Part shown: positions 32,610-45,445 of the stretch, piece after piece
Layout of the letters: each line of letters starts with the position of its first letter
Numbering within the stretch: position 1 is the stretch's first letter
Source: Carnegiea gigantea
Taxonomy: Eukaryota; Streptophyta; Magnoliopsida; Caryophyllales; Cactaceae
Direction of reading: 5' to 3'
Assembly (NCBI GenBank): GCA_029747015.1
Contig: JAKOGI010001572.1
Location: 1 to 64,000, forward strand
Length of the DNA: 64,000 nt
Notes under the pieces: generated by a model
Database searches by the model: none
The model's input: only the letters and a program-made list of their open reading frames with translations
Told to the model about the DNA's origin: nothing
Position numbers and translations under genes: made by a program

Positions 32610-33677
32610 TAAAGCGGATCTAGAAGAAGAAATTCATTTGGCTAAATAAAAGCATAATTATCCAAGTGAAGACCCAATAAGATGAACACCTTAACAACAC
32701 CCAAATGGAGGAAATCCCAAATCAAGAGGAAAACTCTTTGATTCTTGCAAGAACACCAAGCTAAATAACTCACCGATTATTTTGCTAAAGCCTAAGCACT
32801 AAGAATTAATATAAAGGGATGACTCTAAATCACCACTCTAATAAGAGATGAAGATTAAGAGATTTTGAGAGAGAAAACGACTTCTAGCCTTTTCATTCAT
32901 TCATAATCATCAAAAGCTGAATATAATGCAAGAGATGAAGAATTAAATAGCAAGATACCCCCTCCCTCAAGCTTACTACTAGCCAATAGCATTATAAGGA
33001 TTTTGTCCAATGAAATATAAGCTAATGTACAATTAAAGGGGACTACTAGGGGATATTGGTGTGTTGGAATTTAACTGCACATTCCTTCCCATTAGTGATG
33101 TCATTCACCTATCCAAAATGGAAGATATTAAGGTGGGGATTTTATGGAAGCCTTCTAGATGAGTCTATTAGCTACCCACCAAGTTTGGACCCTTAATTCT
33201 CCCATTTGATGACCCAAATAAATCCCTGAGTAAAAACGTGCACTTCCAGATCTACACTGACCATGGCTCGGTTAGAATTCTATAACTTACTCGATTCTTG
33301 GAATTGGATGATGATCTTGGGCTTGTTAGAAAACAGACATCTGGTGCTATCCATCCATGTAAAAATTCACCGAAAATGAATCCAATTTGCCCAGCCAAAA
33401 ATGAGGTAGAAGTTAGGCTATACGATCTGCCGAGAACAAGGAGATAAAATAAAATAAGATAACCTGGAGATAAAATAGGTAGGCTCCTTAGTTAGGCTAC
33501 TAGGTGCCATGCCACCTTTCCTAAGCTTACTTTAGGACTCCTTAAGGATCCTAAATCAACAAGGACTTAGGAGAGCCAAGTACTTGGGTACCACCCTCAT
33601 AGGCGACTAAGGGCCCAAGTTGAATCTAAGCCTTGATGTTGATGAGGAGGTTAGGCTTCATGATTTGCTCGGCATCA
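32610..33677 (-). repeat. 5' LTR of gypsy element
   Basis: 1068 bp. Aligns with 26045-27834 and supplies the empty-site sequence for the nested TRIM cluster. Confidence 0.9.
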
Positions 33678-33682
33678 GCTTT
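33678..33682. repeat. Target site duplication GCTTT, right
   Basis: Perfect copy of 26040-26044. Confidence 0.92.
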
Positions 33683-33991
33683 CCTCTACCCCCATCTCTA
33701 TTTAGGACAATTGTAAGGGTTTCTTCTTCGCCATTGACTAGAAGGTTCTCCCTTCCCTTTATATTCATTTGATTTGGATGTGAAAATAAGCTTATCTATG
33801 TTGGAAGTAATGACAAAACTAACTTCTTTTTGTTCCTACTCCTTATCCCTCGTAAGAGGATTAGAAGCCCCTTGTGGTGCTTTTATTACTCCCTTTTTCT
33901 TGGATTTGTTGAATTCCTTTGGCTTAGTTTTAGTAGTGTTGTCGGGTGAAGGTGGACACCACATACGCGTATGCGGGGCCAGGGTTGTGGA
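33683..33991 (-). pseudogene. Unknown exon-like sequence, upstream half, cut by gypsy element
   Basis: After a candidate acceptor (minus strand AACGCCCACAG) a frame runs about 100 codons: RMWCPPSPDNTTKTKPKEFN, a Lys-rich stretch, APQGASNPLTRDKE, VSFVITSNIDKLIFTSKSNE and SSQWRRRNPYNC. Three stops (TAG near 33839, 33708 and 33695) interrupt it; each could derive from Gln, Trp or Glu by one change. It joins 25900-26039 across the gypsy insertion without a frame change. Composition suggests a nuclear, basic, partly disordered plant protein. I do not recognise the family. Confidence 0.4.
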
Positions 33992-34187
33992 CTGTGGGCG
34001 TTATCTGTTAATTTTTTTGGAAGAAAATTCTTTGAATTTTTTCATCCGCTGGTTGTGTAACCATCAATGTTCACTTATGGATTTCTCTCTCCTTTTTCCT
34101 CCAACAATGGCTAGTGGCCCTGTTTTTCAGCCACGAAATCCCATCATGTTGCAAGACTTTTCTCAACCCCAACAAATTTTTTTGCAA

Positions 34188-34195
34188 TATAAATA
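34188..34195 (+). promoter_or_regulatory. Candidate TATA box of decayed copia LTR
   Basis: TATAAATA followed about 30 bp later by the pyrimidine-rich ACACACACCAAGCATCTC start-like region; position about 320 bp before the gag ATG suits an LTR promoter. LTR boundaries are not visible, so this is tentative. Confidence 0.4.
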
Positions 34196-34511
34196 CCCTG
34201 CTCCCATGCTGCTCTAACACACACCAAGCATCTCCTCTCCTCTTATCTCCTTTTCTCTGCTCTCTACTGTTTTACTGTTCTGGGTAATTATATTCCTATG
34301 TACAAGCGTCTGGCCGCAATTACATGCATTTAGCGGCAAGCTATGTAAACCTTGGGAAGTGAATGATTGTTTTGATTTGCACCTAAGTCGAGCCAAAATT
34401 GCTTTCAAGGTAGTGGTACTCCCACAGCACAACTCTCCTTCTCTTTTCCCTGCCATTAATTTAGACATATTTTTCCTACAATTTGAAAGCGAGTTATTAT
34501 TATATAAATCA

Positions 34512-35294
34512 ATGGCTCTCTTAATTAACAAAGCTCTGCCAAACCTCTTAAAACTCGAACCTATGGACGGAACCAACTACAAACGTTAGTCCCAAAAGCT
34601 TTTAATTTTCTTTGAACAATTAGAAATAGATTATATATTATTCTCTAACTTACCTGAAGAGAATAATGCATCCGAAACCTCTGCTGCTTTCCCTGATCCA
34701 TTCAAACCTGCCAAAATCTTATGAGAGAGACTGGAGGTCAAATATCTAGTTGATGATGTTGGGGAAAAGAAATATATGGTTGATGAATGTCTATGGGTTC
34801 AAATTACTAATGATAAATCAATCATAGAGCAGGTTCATATTTACAAGAATCTATATGTTGAAATTCTAAATGAAAATATAAAGATGTGTGAGATTATCTA
34901 GGCTGATATGCTGATGGAGAAACTCTCACCATTCTGGAGTGACTACCGAAATTAGCTAAAACATAAGAAGAAAGATCTCACCCTGCATGAACTGATCAGT
35001 TACATGAGATCTGAAGAGACTAATCATCTAAAAGATAAGCTAGACTCCCTATCCCTAAATTCTTCTAAAGCTAACTTAGTTGAATCTACTGTGTCTACTC
35101 ACAAAGACATGTTTAAAGGCAAAGGTAAGAAGAATCAAAAGCCGAACCATCCTAGGCAGCAGAACAAGTCAGCAACAAGATCTAGAAACCAAAAGGATTG
35201 TGCTATGTCTGCAGCAAGTCAGGGCACAAAGCATACAAATGTCTATTCCATAAGGGACAGTCTTAATCGAACTAGAGGCCTGCTACACCTATAG
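34512..35294 (+). pseudogene. Decayed copia gag
   Basis: Starts MALLINKALPNLLKLEPMDG and keeps the TNYKR motif of copia gag. The helical core is interrupted by stops (34587, 34723 and others). The zinc knuckle survives only in a shifted frame near 35200-35245 as CX2CX4HX4C with CYVCSKSGHKAYKC. Confidence 0.75.
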
Positions 35295-35329
35295 CTTAAG
35301 TAAACCTTGCTGAGAACACTGAAATTACA

Positions 35330-36810
35330 TATGCAGTAGTTAAAGAGGCAAGCTTGGTGGCAAATAGTTTTGAATGGGTCTACATCACTAGAGCTTCAAG
35401 GCACTTTTGCGATAATAAAGAACTTATGTAGGAATTTAAAGATGTGATAGATGGTGAATACGTCTACATGGGAAACTCTATGACTACTAGAGTTATGGGA
35501 AAAGGGAATATTCTTCTCGAATTTACTTTTGGTAAATTACTATCCTTAAGCAATGTGTTGTATATGCCTTTCCTTCATAGAAACATGATTTCTAGTATAC
35601 TTTTTGACAAAATAGGACTGAAAACTCTTGTTAGAGATGATAGAGTTATGATCTCTCATAATGGCGTCTTTATTGGGAAGGGATACCTAAATGAAAATTT
35701 ATTTGCACTTAATCTTACTTCTGAGACCATGAATGGAAATGCTTCTAGTTCTACTCATATTGTTGAGTTTGTTAATGTGTGGCACAATAGGCTAAGCCAT
35801 GTTAATTTTTCTTTCATAAAATGACTCAAGTATATGTGCTTAATTCCGGCTATGAATATTGATAATTTCTCTAAATGCCCTATGTGTGTAGAAGCTAAAT
35901 ATGCAAGAAAGCCTTTCAAACCAGTTACTAGTAGGAAAACAAAATTATTAGAACTAGTGCATTCAAACCTAGCAGACTTTAACAACACAATTAGCAAAGG
36001 GGGGAAAAAATATTACATCATCAGTGTAGATGGGTACTCGAGATATACTAGGGTATATCTCCTTCGGTCCAAAAATGAGGCTGAGGAAATGGTTTTGAAA
36101 TACAAGGTACAAGTGGAAAACTAACTGGATCAGAAAGTCAAACGTCTTAGAACCGATAGGGTGGAGAATATGAGACTAAATCCTTGACTATCTTTTGTGA
36201 GAAGAATGGTATCATATATGAGGTTAGTGCACCCTGTACCCCCAACAGAATATGATAGCCGAACATAAAATAGAACCCTTAAAGAAACGATGAATGCCAT
36301 GCTTCTAAGTTTGGGGCTTTCTGATAATATGTGAGGGGAAGCTATTTTATCTGTCTGTTGTATTCTTAATAGAGTACCCCATAAAACATTAGACCAAACC
36401 GTATATGAACTATTGAAAGGGTATGCTCCTAGCTTGTCTTTCTTAAGGGTGTGGGGATGTTTGGCTAAAGTTCCCTTGCCTAAGCTGAAATGAGAAAGCA
36501 TCGTTCCTAAAACCTTTAATTCAGTGTTAATTGGTTATACCCAAAACCGTGCTACATATAGATTCATATCATTGAATTACTTCTCTATTTGTGAATCTAG
36601 GGCTGTAGAATTCATTGAGCATCTTTTTCCTTTGAAAAAGAATGTCTCTACTCATGTGCATGAAATTATACCTGTACATGACAATGTAAACATACCTGCT
36701 TCTAGTTTCGTTGTTAGAGACTCAATTGATGAACCCAGAAGGAGTAAGAGGCATAGAGTCAAGACTAGTTTTGGTCTTGACTTTCTTACTACCTTTTTGA
36801 TTCAAGACTT
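35330..36810 (+). pseudogene. Decayed copia protease and integrase
   Basis: The protease start reads WVYITRASRHFC (35378-35413), where the family has D-T/S-G-A; both the Asp and Gly are gone, so the active site is destroyed. Downstream the PR strands VYMGNSMTTRVMGKG are clear. Integrase: zinc finger WHNRLSH...CPMC (35780-35887), core ELVHSNLADF (Asp replaced by Asn) and SVDGYSRYTRVYLL, then a DDE segment with many breaks, and GYTQNRATYRF in the C-terminal part. Ends near 36816. Confidence 0.8.
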
Positions 36811-36839
36811 AATGTGAATTACTTGACCAATGAACTAGT

Positions 36840-38360
36840 TTCTACATTCTTTATTAAAGAAGATCCAAAAACTTTCGTAGAGACCATAAGATTAATATAT
36901 GCTAGTTTCTGAAAAGAGGCCATTAAAAGCGAATTAGACTCTATAATGTACAATCAAACTTGGGAGTTAGTTGCCTTAGCTAAGCGTAGTAGGCCTATTA
37001 GTAGTAAATGGATCTTCTAGAAGAAGTTTAAAACCTGATGGTTTAATTAATAAATATAAAGCCAAACTAATGATTAGAGGATTTAACTAGAAGAAGGGGA
37101 TTAACTACTTTGATATTTATTCTCCTGCTGCTAAAATTGCCACCCTTAGGACTCTAGTTGCCTTAACGGCTATACATAATCTTATTGTGCCTCAAATGGA
37201 TGGGAAAACATTGTTCCTTAATGGTGACCTAGAGGAAGAAATTTATATGTCTCAACCTAAGGGATGTGTGGTTCTTGGGCAGGAGAATAATGTCTATAAG
37301 CTTAGAAAATCCCTCTATGGCCTAAAACATGCCCATAAACAGTGGCATGAAAAGTTTAACAGTACGATGATACACGGTTTTTCTATGAACATTTATGATT
37401 CTTGTGTGTATTCAAAATTAATTGGTTCAGATTATGTGATAATATGTCTTCATGTCGATGACGTGTTGATCTTTAGTACTAAAGTGCATGTTGTTAATGA
37501 GACTAGTTGCTGTCTTTTTGTTTTGAAATGAAGGACATGGGGGACGGAAACGTGATCTTGGGGATCAAAATTAGAAAGACGAATGATGGTTTTTCTTTGT
37601 GCTAGTCTGATTATGTTAAGAAAATGTTAAACAAGTTTAATAATTTTGATGTGACTCCTGTGAGAACTCCCTATGATCGTAGTTTACACCTTAAGAAGAA
37701 TAAAGGGTCTAGTATTTCCTAAACTAAGTATGCTAAAATCATAGGAAGTGTAATATTTCTTATGAACTACACTCGAGCTGAAATTACTTATGTTGTTAGT
37801 GGGTTAAGTCGTTATACTCATAACCCTAGTAAAGAGCATTGGGATGCATTGTTTCGATTATTCAAGTACCTGAGAGGTGCTATGGATTAGTATTTGCATT
37901 TTATTAAATTTCCGACTGTATGAGAAGAATTTTGTGATACAGACTAAGTTTTTGATAATGATGAAGTTAGTTCTACTAGTGGTTATGTGTTTACCTTAGC
38001 TAAAGAAGCTATTTCACAAAAGTCTACCAAGCAGAATTGTATAGCTCATTGTACCATGGAAGATGAATTCATTGCTCTTGAGTTAGCAGGTTAAGAATCA
38101 GAATGGTTGAAAAATCTACTAGCAGATATGCCACCATAGGGGAGGCGACCTATGGGTATTTCCCTTTATTGTGACTCACAGGCAACAATCGGAGTTATAC
38201 GTAATAACATGTCACATTAGACATAGTGCTATGAAATAGATGCTAAAACATGTTGTCTCCTTAGAATATGTGAGATCCGAGAGAAATTTGGTGGATTCAC
38301 TAACCTAGGGCTTGACTAGGCGAATGGTTCTTGAGAAATCAAAGGGGATAGGACTGTAGC
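36840..38360 (+). pseudogene. Decayed copia reverse transcriptase and RNase H
   Basis: Motif A MDGKTLFLNGDLEEEIYMSQ (from 37196) keeps its Asp. KSLYGLKHA and HVDDVLIF (37450-37475) follow, the latter with the two catalytic Asp. RNase H pieces SGYVFTL and EDEFIALELAG appear near 37975-38090, and the C-terminal LADPLTKGL block is altered to LVDSLT-type near 38290. Frameshifts near 37020, 37500 and 38200. Confidence 0.8.
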
Positions 38361-39860
38361 CCATGGATTGAGGTAATATGGCGGATACTCACTTGTGGTC
38401 AAATGAAGCCACATTGGTCTCAATATACCCTACATATCCTTCCCTATGGCGTACAATAGTGCTTCGGAGAGGTTAAACTCTTATGCTTTTAATGCACCCA
38501 TAGCCCATTGGGGTGGTGCTATTGAGACACACTTAATGGATTCACCTATTGATATGTGTGAAGTTGAGCAAAACCTTACTCTTAATAATTCCATATCCAT
38601 GATTATGGTAGTCCATGTCAAGTTGGACTTAATGAAATTACCTACGTAAGTGTAAACGTGTGACCGCCTTTTATGAGAGACTCTGGGCTGTCTCTCTAGA
38701 GCATTTATGAGACCCGAGGTGTGTGCATGACCTTAAAAAGCACAAGTTAGACAACATAAGGTTTATACGTCATAGTAAGGTAGTTCACCATTAAGGTTAC
38801 AGTTCTATCAGTTGAAAGTTACCAAATACATCTCCAAAAATATTGACGTAATCCAACACTACTAGTTCGACCATGTTCCCTTGCTCACTGACCATCTTCA
38901 GCAAGTTTGCTAGCAGATGGGAGGTTTACTGAGCACTTTCCTGAAACAAACATAGCAAACATTTTGAAATGTGAGTCGAAACTCAGTACATGCATTTCTG
39001 TATTGTTAAATGATTATTGAAGAATTAATTGGGCCCGCTTTGCAACTCATTTTAGTTTAAAATAGGGAATGAGATAAATGTGAAACTGTATTGCTAATTA
39101 TTATCTGCTAATGAACTCCTAGTTATAGATAGGTGCACACTTGTCAAGCCGATCAAGGGACCTAGCCAGCGGCCTTGCGAGTAACTAGAGGGCAAGTGCC
39201 CTATAAATGATAATTGATAGGGTCACTAGTTAGGTGATGAATCACTGAGTAAAATGATTCGTTGATATACTTACCAAAACATTGTAATTTTGATAAATAC
39301 ATTCTGATTTCTAAAGATATAGGCAATGGACATACTTGGGTTGTTTAAATGCAATCTCACTGGATAATATTTATGCAAAAAAGGGGAAAGAATGATTGAC
39401 TAGGCCCTGATTCTGTTTCAAAAATGTCATCATAGATATATGTAGTTAGCAAATAACACTTACTCTCACAACTAGTAAATTTAATAAAAATTTATTAAAT
39501 AATGGCAATCAAAACTTCAACAAATCATTACAAGGTAAGTTACACTAAGATAATTTGAAGCTAAATAAATTAAGGCAATTTAACTCAAGGTAAGATAATT
39601 TAGAGTAAAATAAACCGAAGCAAAAAAAAAAGGGATATTATAATGGAACGTTTTTTATGGATATTAATGAAATATAGGGTCTCCTTGATATTTCTAAGAT
39701 GGATAATAAAAGGTTTAATTTGTGTTATTAACTTAAAAGAATGATGTTAAATGAGTTTGGAGATGTCCTAAGTGTGACATTCTATGCCCCAGTCCTAACC
39801 TCATCATTCCTTATAACTGAGTCCACTCCTTACTTTGAAAATCACTATTATCTTAGTGTC
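38361..39860. other. Non-coding, possible retroelement 3' flank
   Basis: Probably includes the 3' untranslated end and LTR of the decayed copia element, but no LTR pair was found by eye. Ordinary sequence otherwise. Confidence 0.4.
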
Positions 39861-39869
39861 TTAGGCTTT

Positions 39870-42215
39870 CATAGTTGATTCTCCGACTTGTCATTATTTT
39901 TCTTTCAATTTGCATTCGGAAAAAAAAAAAAAGAGAAGGGAAAAAAGAGGGGAAAAAATCGAAAATAAGGCATAGAGTTGAATCTAACAAGTATCCCTTT
40001 GAGACACACGCTACTCGGTGCTACCGTTTGAGGCAATATTATTACTCAGTAAGCTAGCTTCCTATATCAGTGAGTCAATAAGTAGTTAAGTGAGACTGAG
40101 TTAGACTGTGGTTAGCCTCGTGAGGATGCACTTGCACACCAAGCACTAAGGCGAATACATTGCTATGTTGGTTTGTGGAATGAAAAGTTGGAGCGTAATT
40201 GTCATCCATGAGGACCCAGACTTTTGGAGAGTACACTTTATTCATATACAAGCAATTATCTTGGTTTTAAGGGTGATTTATCTGGTTGGAATGTGTATGT
40301 TGTTTCCCCTTGTACATTTATACAAAAATTGAAAAGACCCCAAAAAGATTTTATTTATTACCTTTTTTTCTCTCTCTTTTCTCGATCTCTTTTTCTCTCG
40401 TTTCTTCCTCTTTTTTTCTTTCTCCTTTTAATGATTTTGTAAGTACATCTTCTATAAATCCTCATGAGACCCACTTGTCCACTAAGCAAAACCTGGGGGA
40501 TTAAAGGGCTTGTTGCATCGCCAAATGCAATTGTAATTCCTATAAAAGTGAGTTAAGATTTTTATTTTCAATTTTTCCTTCCTTTTTTTTCTAAGAATTT
40601 TATTTTATTTGACTCAGGGACAAGCAAAATCTAAGTATGGGGTATTTATTTAATCGAGAAATCATGTAAATTTTACAATCCTAAACCTATGATTTTGGCT
40701 CAAAAAAATTGTTATTTTAGAATTTTTATTTGGGTTTTATTTATTTTTGCAGAAAAATTAAAAGAATGAAGAAAGTGGGCTGAGAAGTGAAGTTAAAATT
40801 GCAATCCAGGTAAAAAAATAAAGCCATGGCCTAGCTCTTCTCTTTTACAGCTGAAAAAATAAAATAAAACTCGAGTCACCCACCATTCCCTCTCACGTGA
40901 ACCATATAGGCGTCCCCTCCCATTTATTTCTCTCTCCTTCTTTCATTTCCTAGTTTCTACACCCACATCTTTCTCCTTCTTTTTGGCTCTGTTGAATAAC
41001 ACCGAAAACCATGGGCATGGACTCCATCAATCCCACATTATGCGCTTAACTTATGAAACCACCAACCCTATTTGCGCCCAGCTTTTTAACCATCATTCAT
41101 CATCAACGGCTAGGCCTTTAGTTTAGTAAAATCTGTCTATTCTCGTGTTCAATCTGCACCGTTCGGCCATGACCCATCAATAGTTGGATCTTATCCAAGC
41201 AAATCTCCATCTAAAAACACGAAGACTCAGTCAATATGGTTCCATGGATCATGGCTAATGGATATTCTCCAGCAGTAGTCGAATTTTGTGGGAGTGAAAG
41301 GTCGGATAGAGTTTGGAAAATTTGTGTATAAATTGGGTGAAAGGGGATGTAAAAAGGGGAGTTCATTAGCTATAGTCCACTTGTAATCTAGCTTCCCACT
41401 CATTTTTGCTCCCTTATTTCAGATTTTTGAGTTCCTGGGTCCCTTTCCATTGTTGGTTTAGAGGCCTAGGAAGCCATTGTCAAGAGGTTCAAATAGTGAA
41501 ATCGAAATTCCTTTCTCCTTATCTTGTGTGTATATTGAGATTTTGGGTACCGGGTTGAATTAATTTACATATTTTTGTCCATTTTTTTAGTGGCTGAATA
41601 TTTTATTTCTAACTTGTTCATGCTCTTTTTTTTCCCCCTTTCATTGCTCTATCTCAGCTTACACCAGGCTTGACTCTTTTCATTGATTGTTTAATTCAGC
41701 TGTTCTATTATTAGTGATATTAGCACATATTGCAATTCTTTTTTTCCTTGATGTTTCATTCAGAGCCCCGAACCCCTTTCTTTCTTTTCCATTTCTTTAA
41801 GTCTCTGACAGCATATTCTACTTTGTTTATTTAACATTTACTTTGGTTAGACTTTAATGTTTTTGCTAGTAGGTTTCCAGTAGTGGAATTCTTTTTATTT
41901 TCATTCTATTTTATTCTATTTTGTTTAAATTCCAAAGGGATAATGCTAAGCAAAGGTTATTTGAGTTTGCTCTCTGAAGGGGCTATATTTTGCAAATCAT
42001 AATATGAGTATTGTAATTCTTTTGTTTATTAATTTGGTCCGTGTCTAGTTTTCTTGAATAGAAATTATAAGTTTACTTATTAATTTTTGTTTAGTAGGGA
42101 TATTTTTATAGTTAGCTAACAAAGCGGTATAAATTGACGCTACCATCTTTGTGGGAACAACTCATATCCATAAGATCATACTACGAGTTGACACCATATG
42201 CTCGTAGCTTCTTTT
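39870..42215 (+). repeat. Athila/Tat-type 3' UTR, polypurine tract and LTR
   Basis: A pyrimidine/purine-rich UTR leads to AGCAAAATCTAAGTATGGGG at 40625-40645, the polypurine-like end common to Athila elements, followed by LTR-like sequence from about 40646. A TATA-like GTGTATAAATTGG lies at 41322, and the U5-end motif CTTTGTGGGAACAACTC is near 42150. The LTR would be about 1.57 kb. Boundaries are approximate; no direct partner LTR is present in the window. Confidence 0.5.
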
Positions 42216-42229
42216 TATATCAACATTGA

Positions 42230-43700
42230 CTCTTTGAGAACTTTGGGGATGCTTGACGATGTGGTTGCTTTGCATAGAAATTTGATGGATTGGGTATATA
42301 GAAATGCAATATGTGTCATATGACCAACTTGTGATTGAGTTTTTAAGCTCTTTGCGTATGGATTGGGCGAGGTCATATAGGGGTTAGGAGGTCTTAATAT
42401 TATAATGCATGTTTAATACGGATCACCGGATGAGCTTAAGGGGGTTTAATGAATTGGTTCACCTCCCGGCCCATGTGGATGCCGTTAAGGATGTTCTAAG
42501 CAGGTGGAGACCTGAACCTATTTGGTTAATCATCACTTACTTAAAATGCAAAACCTATAGTAATAGGTTTAGAACACCTCGAGTTTATAACCCTAGACAA
42601 GATAAAGCGACCAACATATGCAATATTAATATCTATGCTTATAATATTTAATGGCTGATATCATCTTTGGGCATAATGATAGCCAAAACTTATGCAGGAA
42701 AGTGAAATTATTTCTTATTTGGTGTGCTTTGATAGGTACTCATGCAGATACTAAGGCCTTCATCATTCGCCATTTAGTGGAAGTGGCCAAGACCCTGCAT
42801 GAGAATGTGATAGGTGTAGAAGGAACCAACACTGCAAGAGTCTAAGCTTTAAACAATGGTGGGAAATTTAGAATGCTTGAGCCTTACTTCTTGGGAGAAC
42901 ACCTTGACATTGCCACCCACCCTAGCTAATATGACCGTCATTGAGACAAATGGTGACACCAACAAATATCCCCACGACCAACAAATCTTCTGCACTTTTC
43001 CCGATGTGACCTACACCACCATCACCAATAAGAGGAATTGGAATTATAATCAAGTGACCATTTGACAAGTGGTGTTGCCCAGAGAGGATGGTGGGGGTGA
43101 TGATCAGGTGAGAAGCATAGTATTGATGATGAGGGTAAAGGTGAAGAAGAGGGTCAAGATGACCAATAGGTTGGCGGAACCCAAATAGAGGATGGGCCAA
43201 TGCCACAACCCTAACCACAATATCCACAACCACCCTCCTTTGAGATGCAAGGTCTTCATCTTTGGCCTAAATGCCACTTGACTTCACCTTCCTTTAATCC
43301 TTCTCCAACCTCCAAATGGAGGTAACCGGCTTATGAGAGGGGTACACCAAGGTTTGATAAGACATTCATCACATAGCCGGATGTATAGAATCCATTAAGG
43401 AGGGCGTGATATATTTTAGGGGGTTATTGGACCTCCAAGAGGAGAGAGAGTTAAAGTGGATGAGAAGAGAAGAGGAGCGGGCTATGAGATAGGCCCGAGT
43501 GTATGAGGACGGGAGAAACGAGCTCATATAGCAACAATCTGAGGCCATCCCATAGTCGAAGCAGTGGTTCTGCCCCTTCCAAGTGATCCAGAAAGCTCAT
43601 CCACATTCTCACTTTTTCCTCTACACTTTTGGCCACCACCTGGGCCCAATGGGGCCTAGTGACTATGAGTTCTATCTCTCACCCCTCTTTTACTCTTTAC
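42230..43700 (+). pseudogene. Athila-type additional ORF, copy A, decayed
   Basis: Reads LGMLDDVVALHRNL, then MFNTDHRMSLRGFNELVHLP (from 42409), DIIFGHNDSQNLCRK and LIWCALIGTHADTKAFIIRH (42657-42775), ending with a polar Pro/Gln-rich tail. This is the long ORF of unknown function (often called env-like) found outside gag-pol in Athila-type elements. Stops near 42649, 42843 and beyond. A homologous, more diverged copy lies at 52190-53450. Here it starts right after an LTR with no gag-pol between, so the element is internally deleted or recombinant. Confidence 0.65.
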
Positions 43701-45445
43701 TGAATTATACATTTTGAGGGGGGTTATTGCATATGAATACTTGTTAGGGGAGTATCTCATTTAGGCTAGGTAGTACCAATTGTGCATCTCATCTTTCCCC
43801 CACTCTTTATTTTTGTGATATTGTGGTCATTGATGGCCATTTGAGGAGCAATTTGGTTGTAATTGGCCTTATCATTTGAGGATTATGTGTGGATATTGTG
43901 ATTGTGAAATCCAAATGTGGTGGATTTCAGTGCATTTTCAATGAGCTCTGAGGAGCAAGGTAATGTAAATAATGCATTTAGAATAGTTTTACATTTGCAT
44001 TATATAATGTGCATCCATCTGTGATCGTTTTCATTTTATTCCAAGGTATTCCTCCTCTCTCTCCTTTGTATATATTTTTTTTCTTTTCATTTTCCTTTTT
44101 CTTTTCATTTTTTTCCTTTTTAGGGCTCTTACCCTCACAATGAGAACATTATGCACTTTAAGTGTGGGAGTGGAAAGGCCTTCCTCTATAATTTTTGAAA
44201 AAGAAAACAAAGGAGAGAATTTTTCAAAGACTTAAAAAGATATTTCATTTTTCTTTAAATAGACAGTTTTAGGGGAAAATGTGTGACTTTTGTTGGTAAT
44301 GATCTCTTTTTACATTGGATTCAAATAACACACAATTAAGGTTCATATGATAGATAGGAGGTCCAAATTCTTTACAATACATGCTTAATTTGGCCTAATA
44401 TATAAGAGTAGGTATGGTTTGGGGACCCACGAGGTTTTGACCTAATTGGACCATTTTATCACTTGTCGTCATTCATTTCTTTTCATAAGAGCTTTACTCT
44501 AACTCTCTTTAAAACCATGTATTGCATTTGTATGATTGATGAGAGAAAAAAGGCATTCTTTGAGCATGTGTAGCCACATTAGCCAAAAAGTCTTCCCCAT
44601 GTGCATAATCCTTGCTATCCCTTTTGATCCTTAATTATCTCTATTTTTGTTGTGACCCACTCTATCAACCTTTGAACATTATCCTTACCTAAGCCACAAC
44701 TAATAAGTATCACAATGATGAGGTGGTTATTAAATGATGTGAGGGAGTACATATTTGGTCTGTTATATAAATAAGAAAAGAAGGAAATGTAGTGGTTGAC
44801 TTAAGTCCATACAAAACTAAGAATGAGCTAATTGGATACAAACCTCTATGCCAATGTTTCTTGTAAATAATTGGGCAAAAAAATAAAGAATAACAAAAAA
44901 GAGAAAAATGAAATAGAAAAGTCTTGGCTTAGAGGGTTTGTTTTGTGTTTATATCACTCAATTCATCATTTTATGATTATTGGGTAGTGTGTGTATTCGT
45001 GAGGGATGATTATTGATGGTGGGGATATGGTAGCTCCTTAGCATGGCTAATTAGCTTTTCACTTCTAAAATGCTAATCCATTCCTCAACCTTTAACCCGA
45101 ATCCCATTACAACCCTCAAAAAGTCCTCTTGATCAGCAAAGTGCATGTGCATCCCAGTAGTAGAGAATGAGAATTAGACCAAACATATGGTAGAGTACAT
45201 TTTTACTATTGAGCTTGAGTGCAACCATACCATTATTTCAAACATTTGAGATGAGAGTTTTACATGACCTAAAGTAAGCAAACCATAGCTTACCCATCAT
45301 TGAAAAGGGTTAGAATGAATACACGGTTGTAATTTAGGAGGATCAAGGACCTTGATTGCGTACCCTATGCATGTGCTTTGACTCTTGGTCATTAGGGTGA
45401 GTTGTTAACTTAAGGAGTGCATGATTACCCCGTAAATGTTGTTTT
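43701..45445. other. Athila 3' UTR, copy A
   Basis: Long non-coding 3' region. At 44140-44180 a conserved block reads CAATGAGAACATTATGCACT then TTTAAGTGTGGGAGTGG; its counterpart after copy B is near 53505-53545. The region 45060-45130 (AACCCT...AAAAGTCCTC) also matches 54915-54955. No gene. Confidence 0.6.

Larger units (their letters stand above)
26045..33677 (-). mobile_element. Complete, decayed Ty3/gypsy retrotransposon
   Basis: A 7633-bp element read on the minus strand, with LTRs TGATGC...CCGCTTCA, a TGGTATCAGAAC primer site, gag, protease, RT, RNase H and integrase in gypsy order, a polypurine tract at 27835-27847 and a perfect GCTTT duplication. The integrase C-terminal style (RKERFPSRRK, ARGDGP, DNAYKVELSGD) resembles CRM/Reina-like chromoviruses, but the clade is not certain and I see no clear chromodomain. 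LTRs differ at many positions (well over 10% by eye), so the insertion is much older than the copia element at 8.6 kb. All ORFs are broken by stops and frameshifts. Confidence 0.92.
34512..38360 (+). mobile_element. Decayed Ty1/copia element, coding portion
   Basis: Coding order is gag, protease, integrase, RT, RNase H on the plus strand. The 5' LTR probably covers part of 33.9-34.45 kb, but no matching 3' LTR or flanking duplication was found, so the ends are unknown. The frame is broken dozens of times, far more than in the element at 8.6 kb, and many stops are TAG where Trp or Gln is expected. The lineage differs from the SIRE-like element. Confidence 0.85.

Noticed and set aside
33774..34217. 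Plus-strand frame of 147 codons
   Set aside because: Antisense to the exon-like sequence and running into LTR leader sequence; no family pattern, and it overlaps better-supported features.
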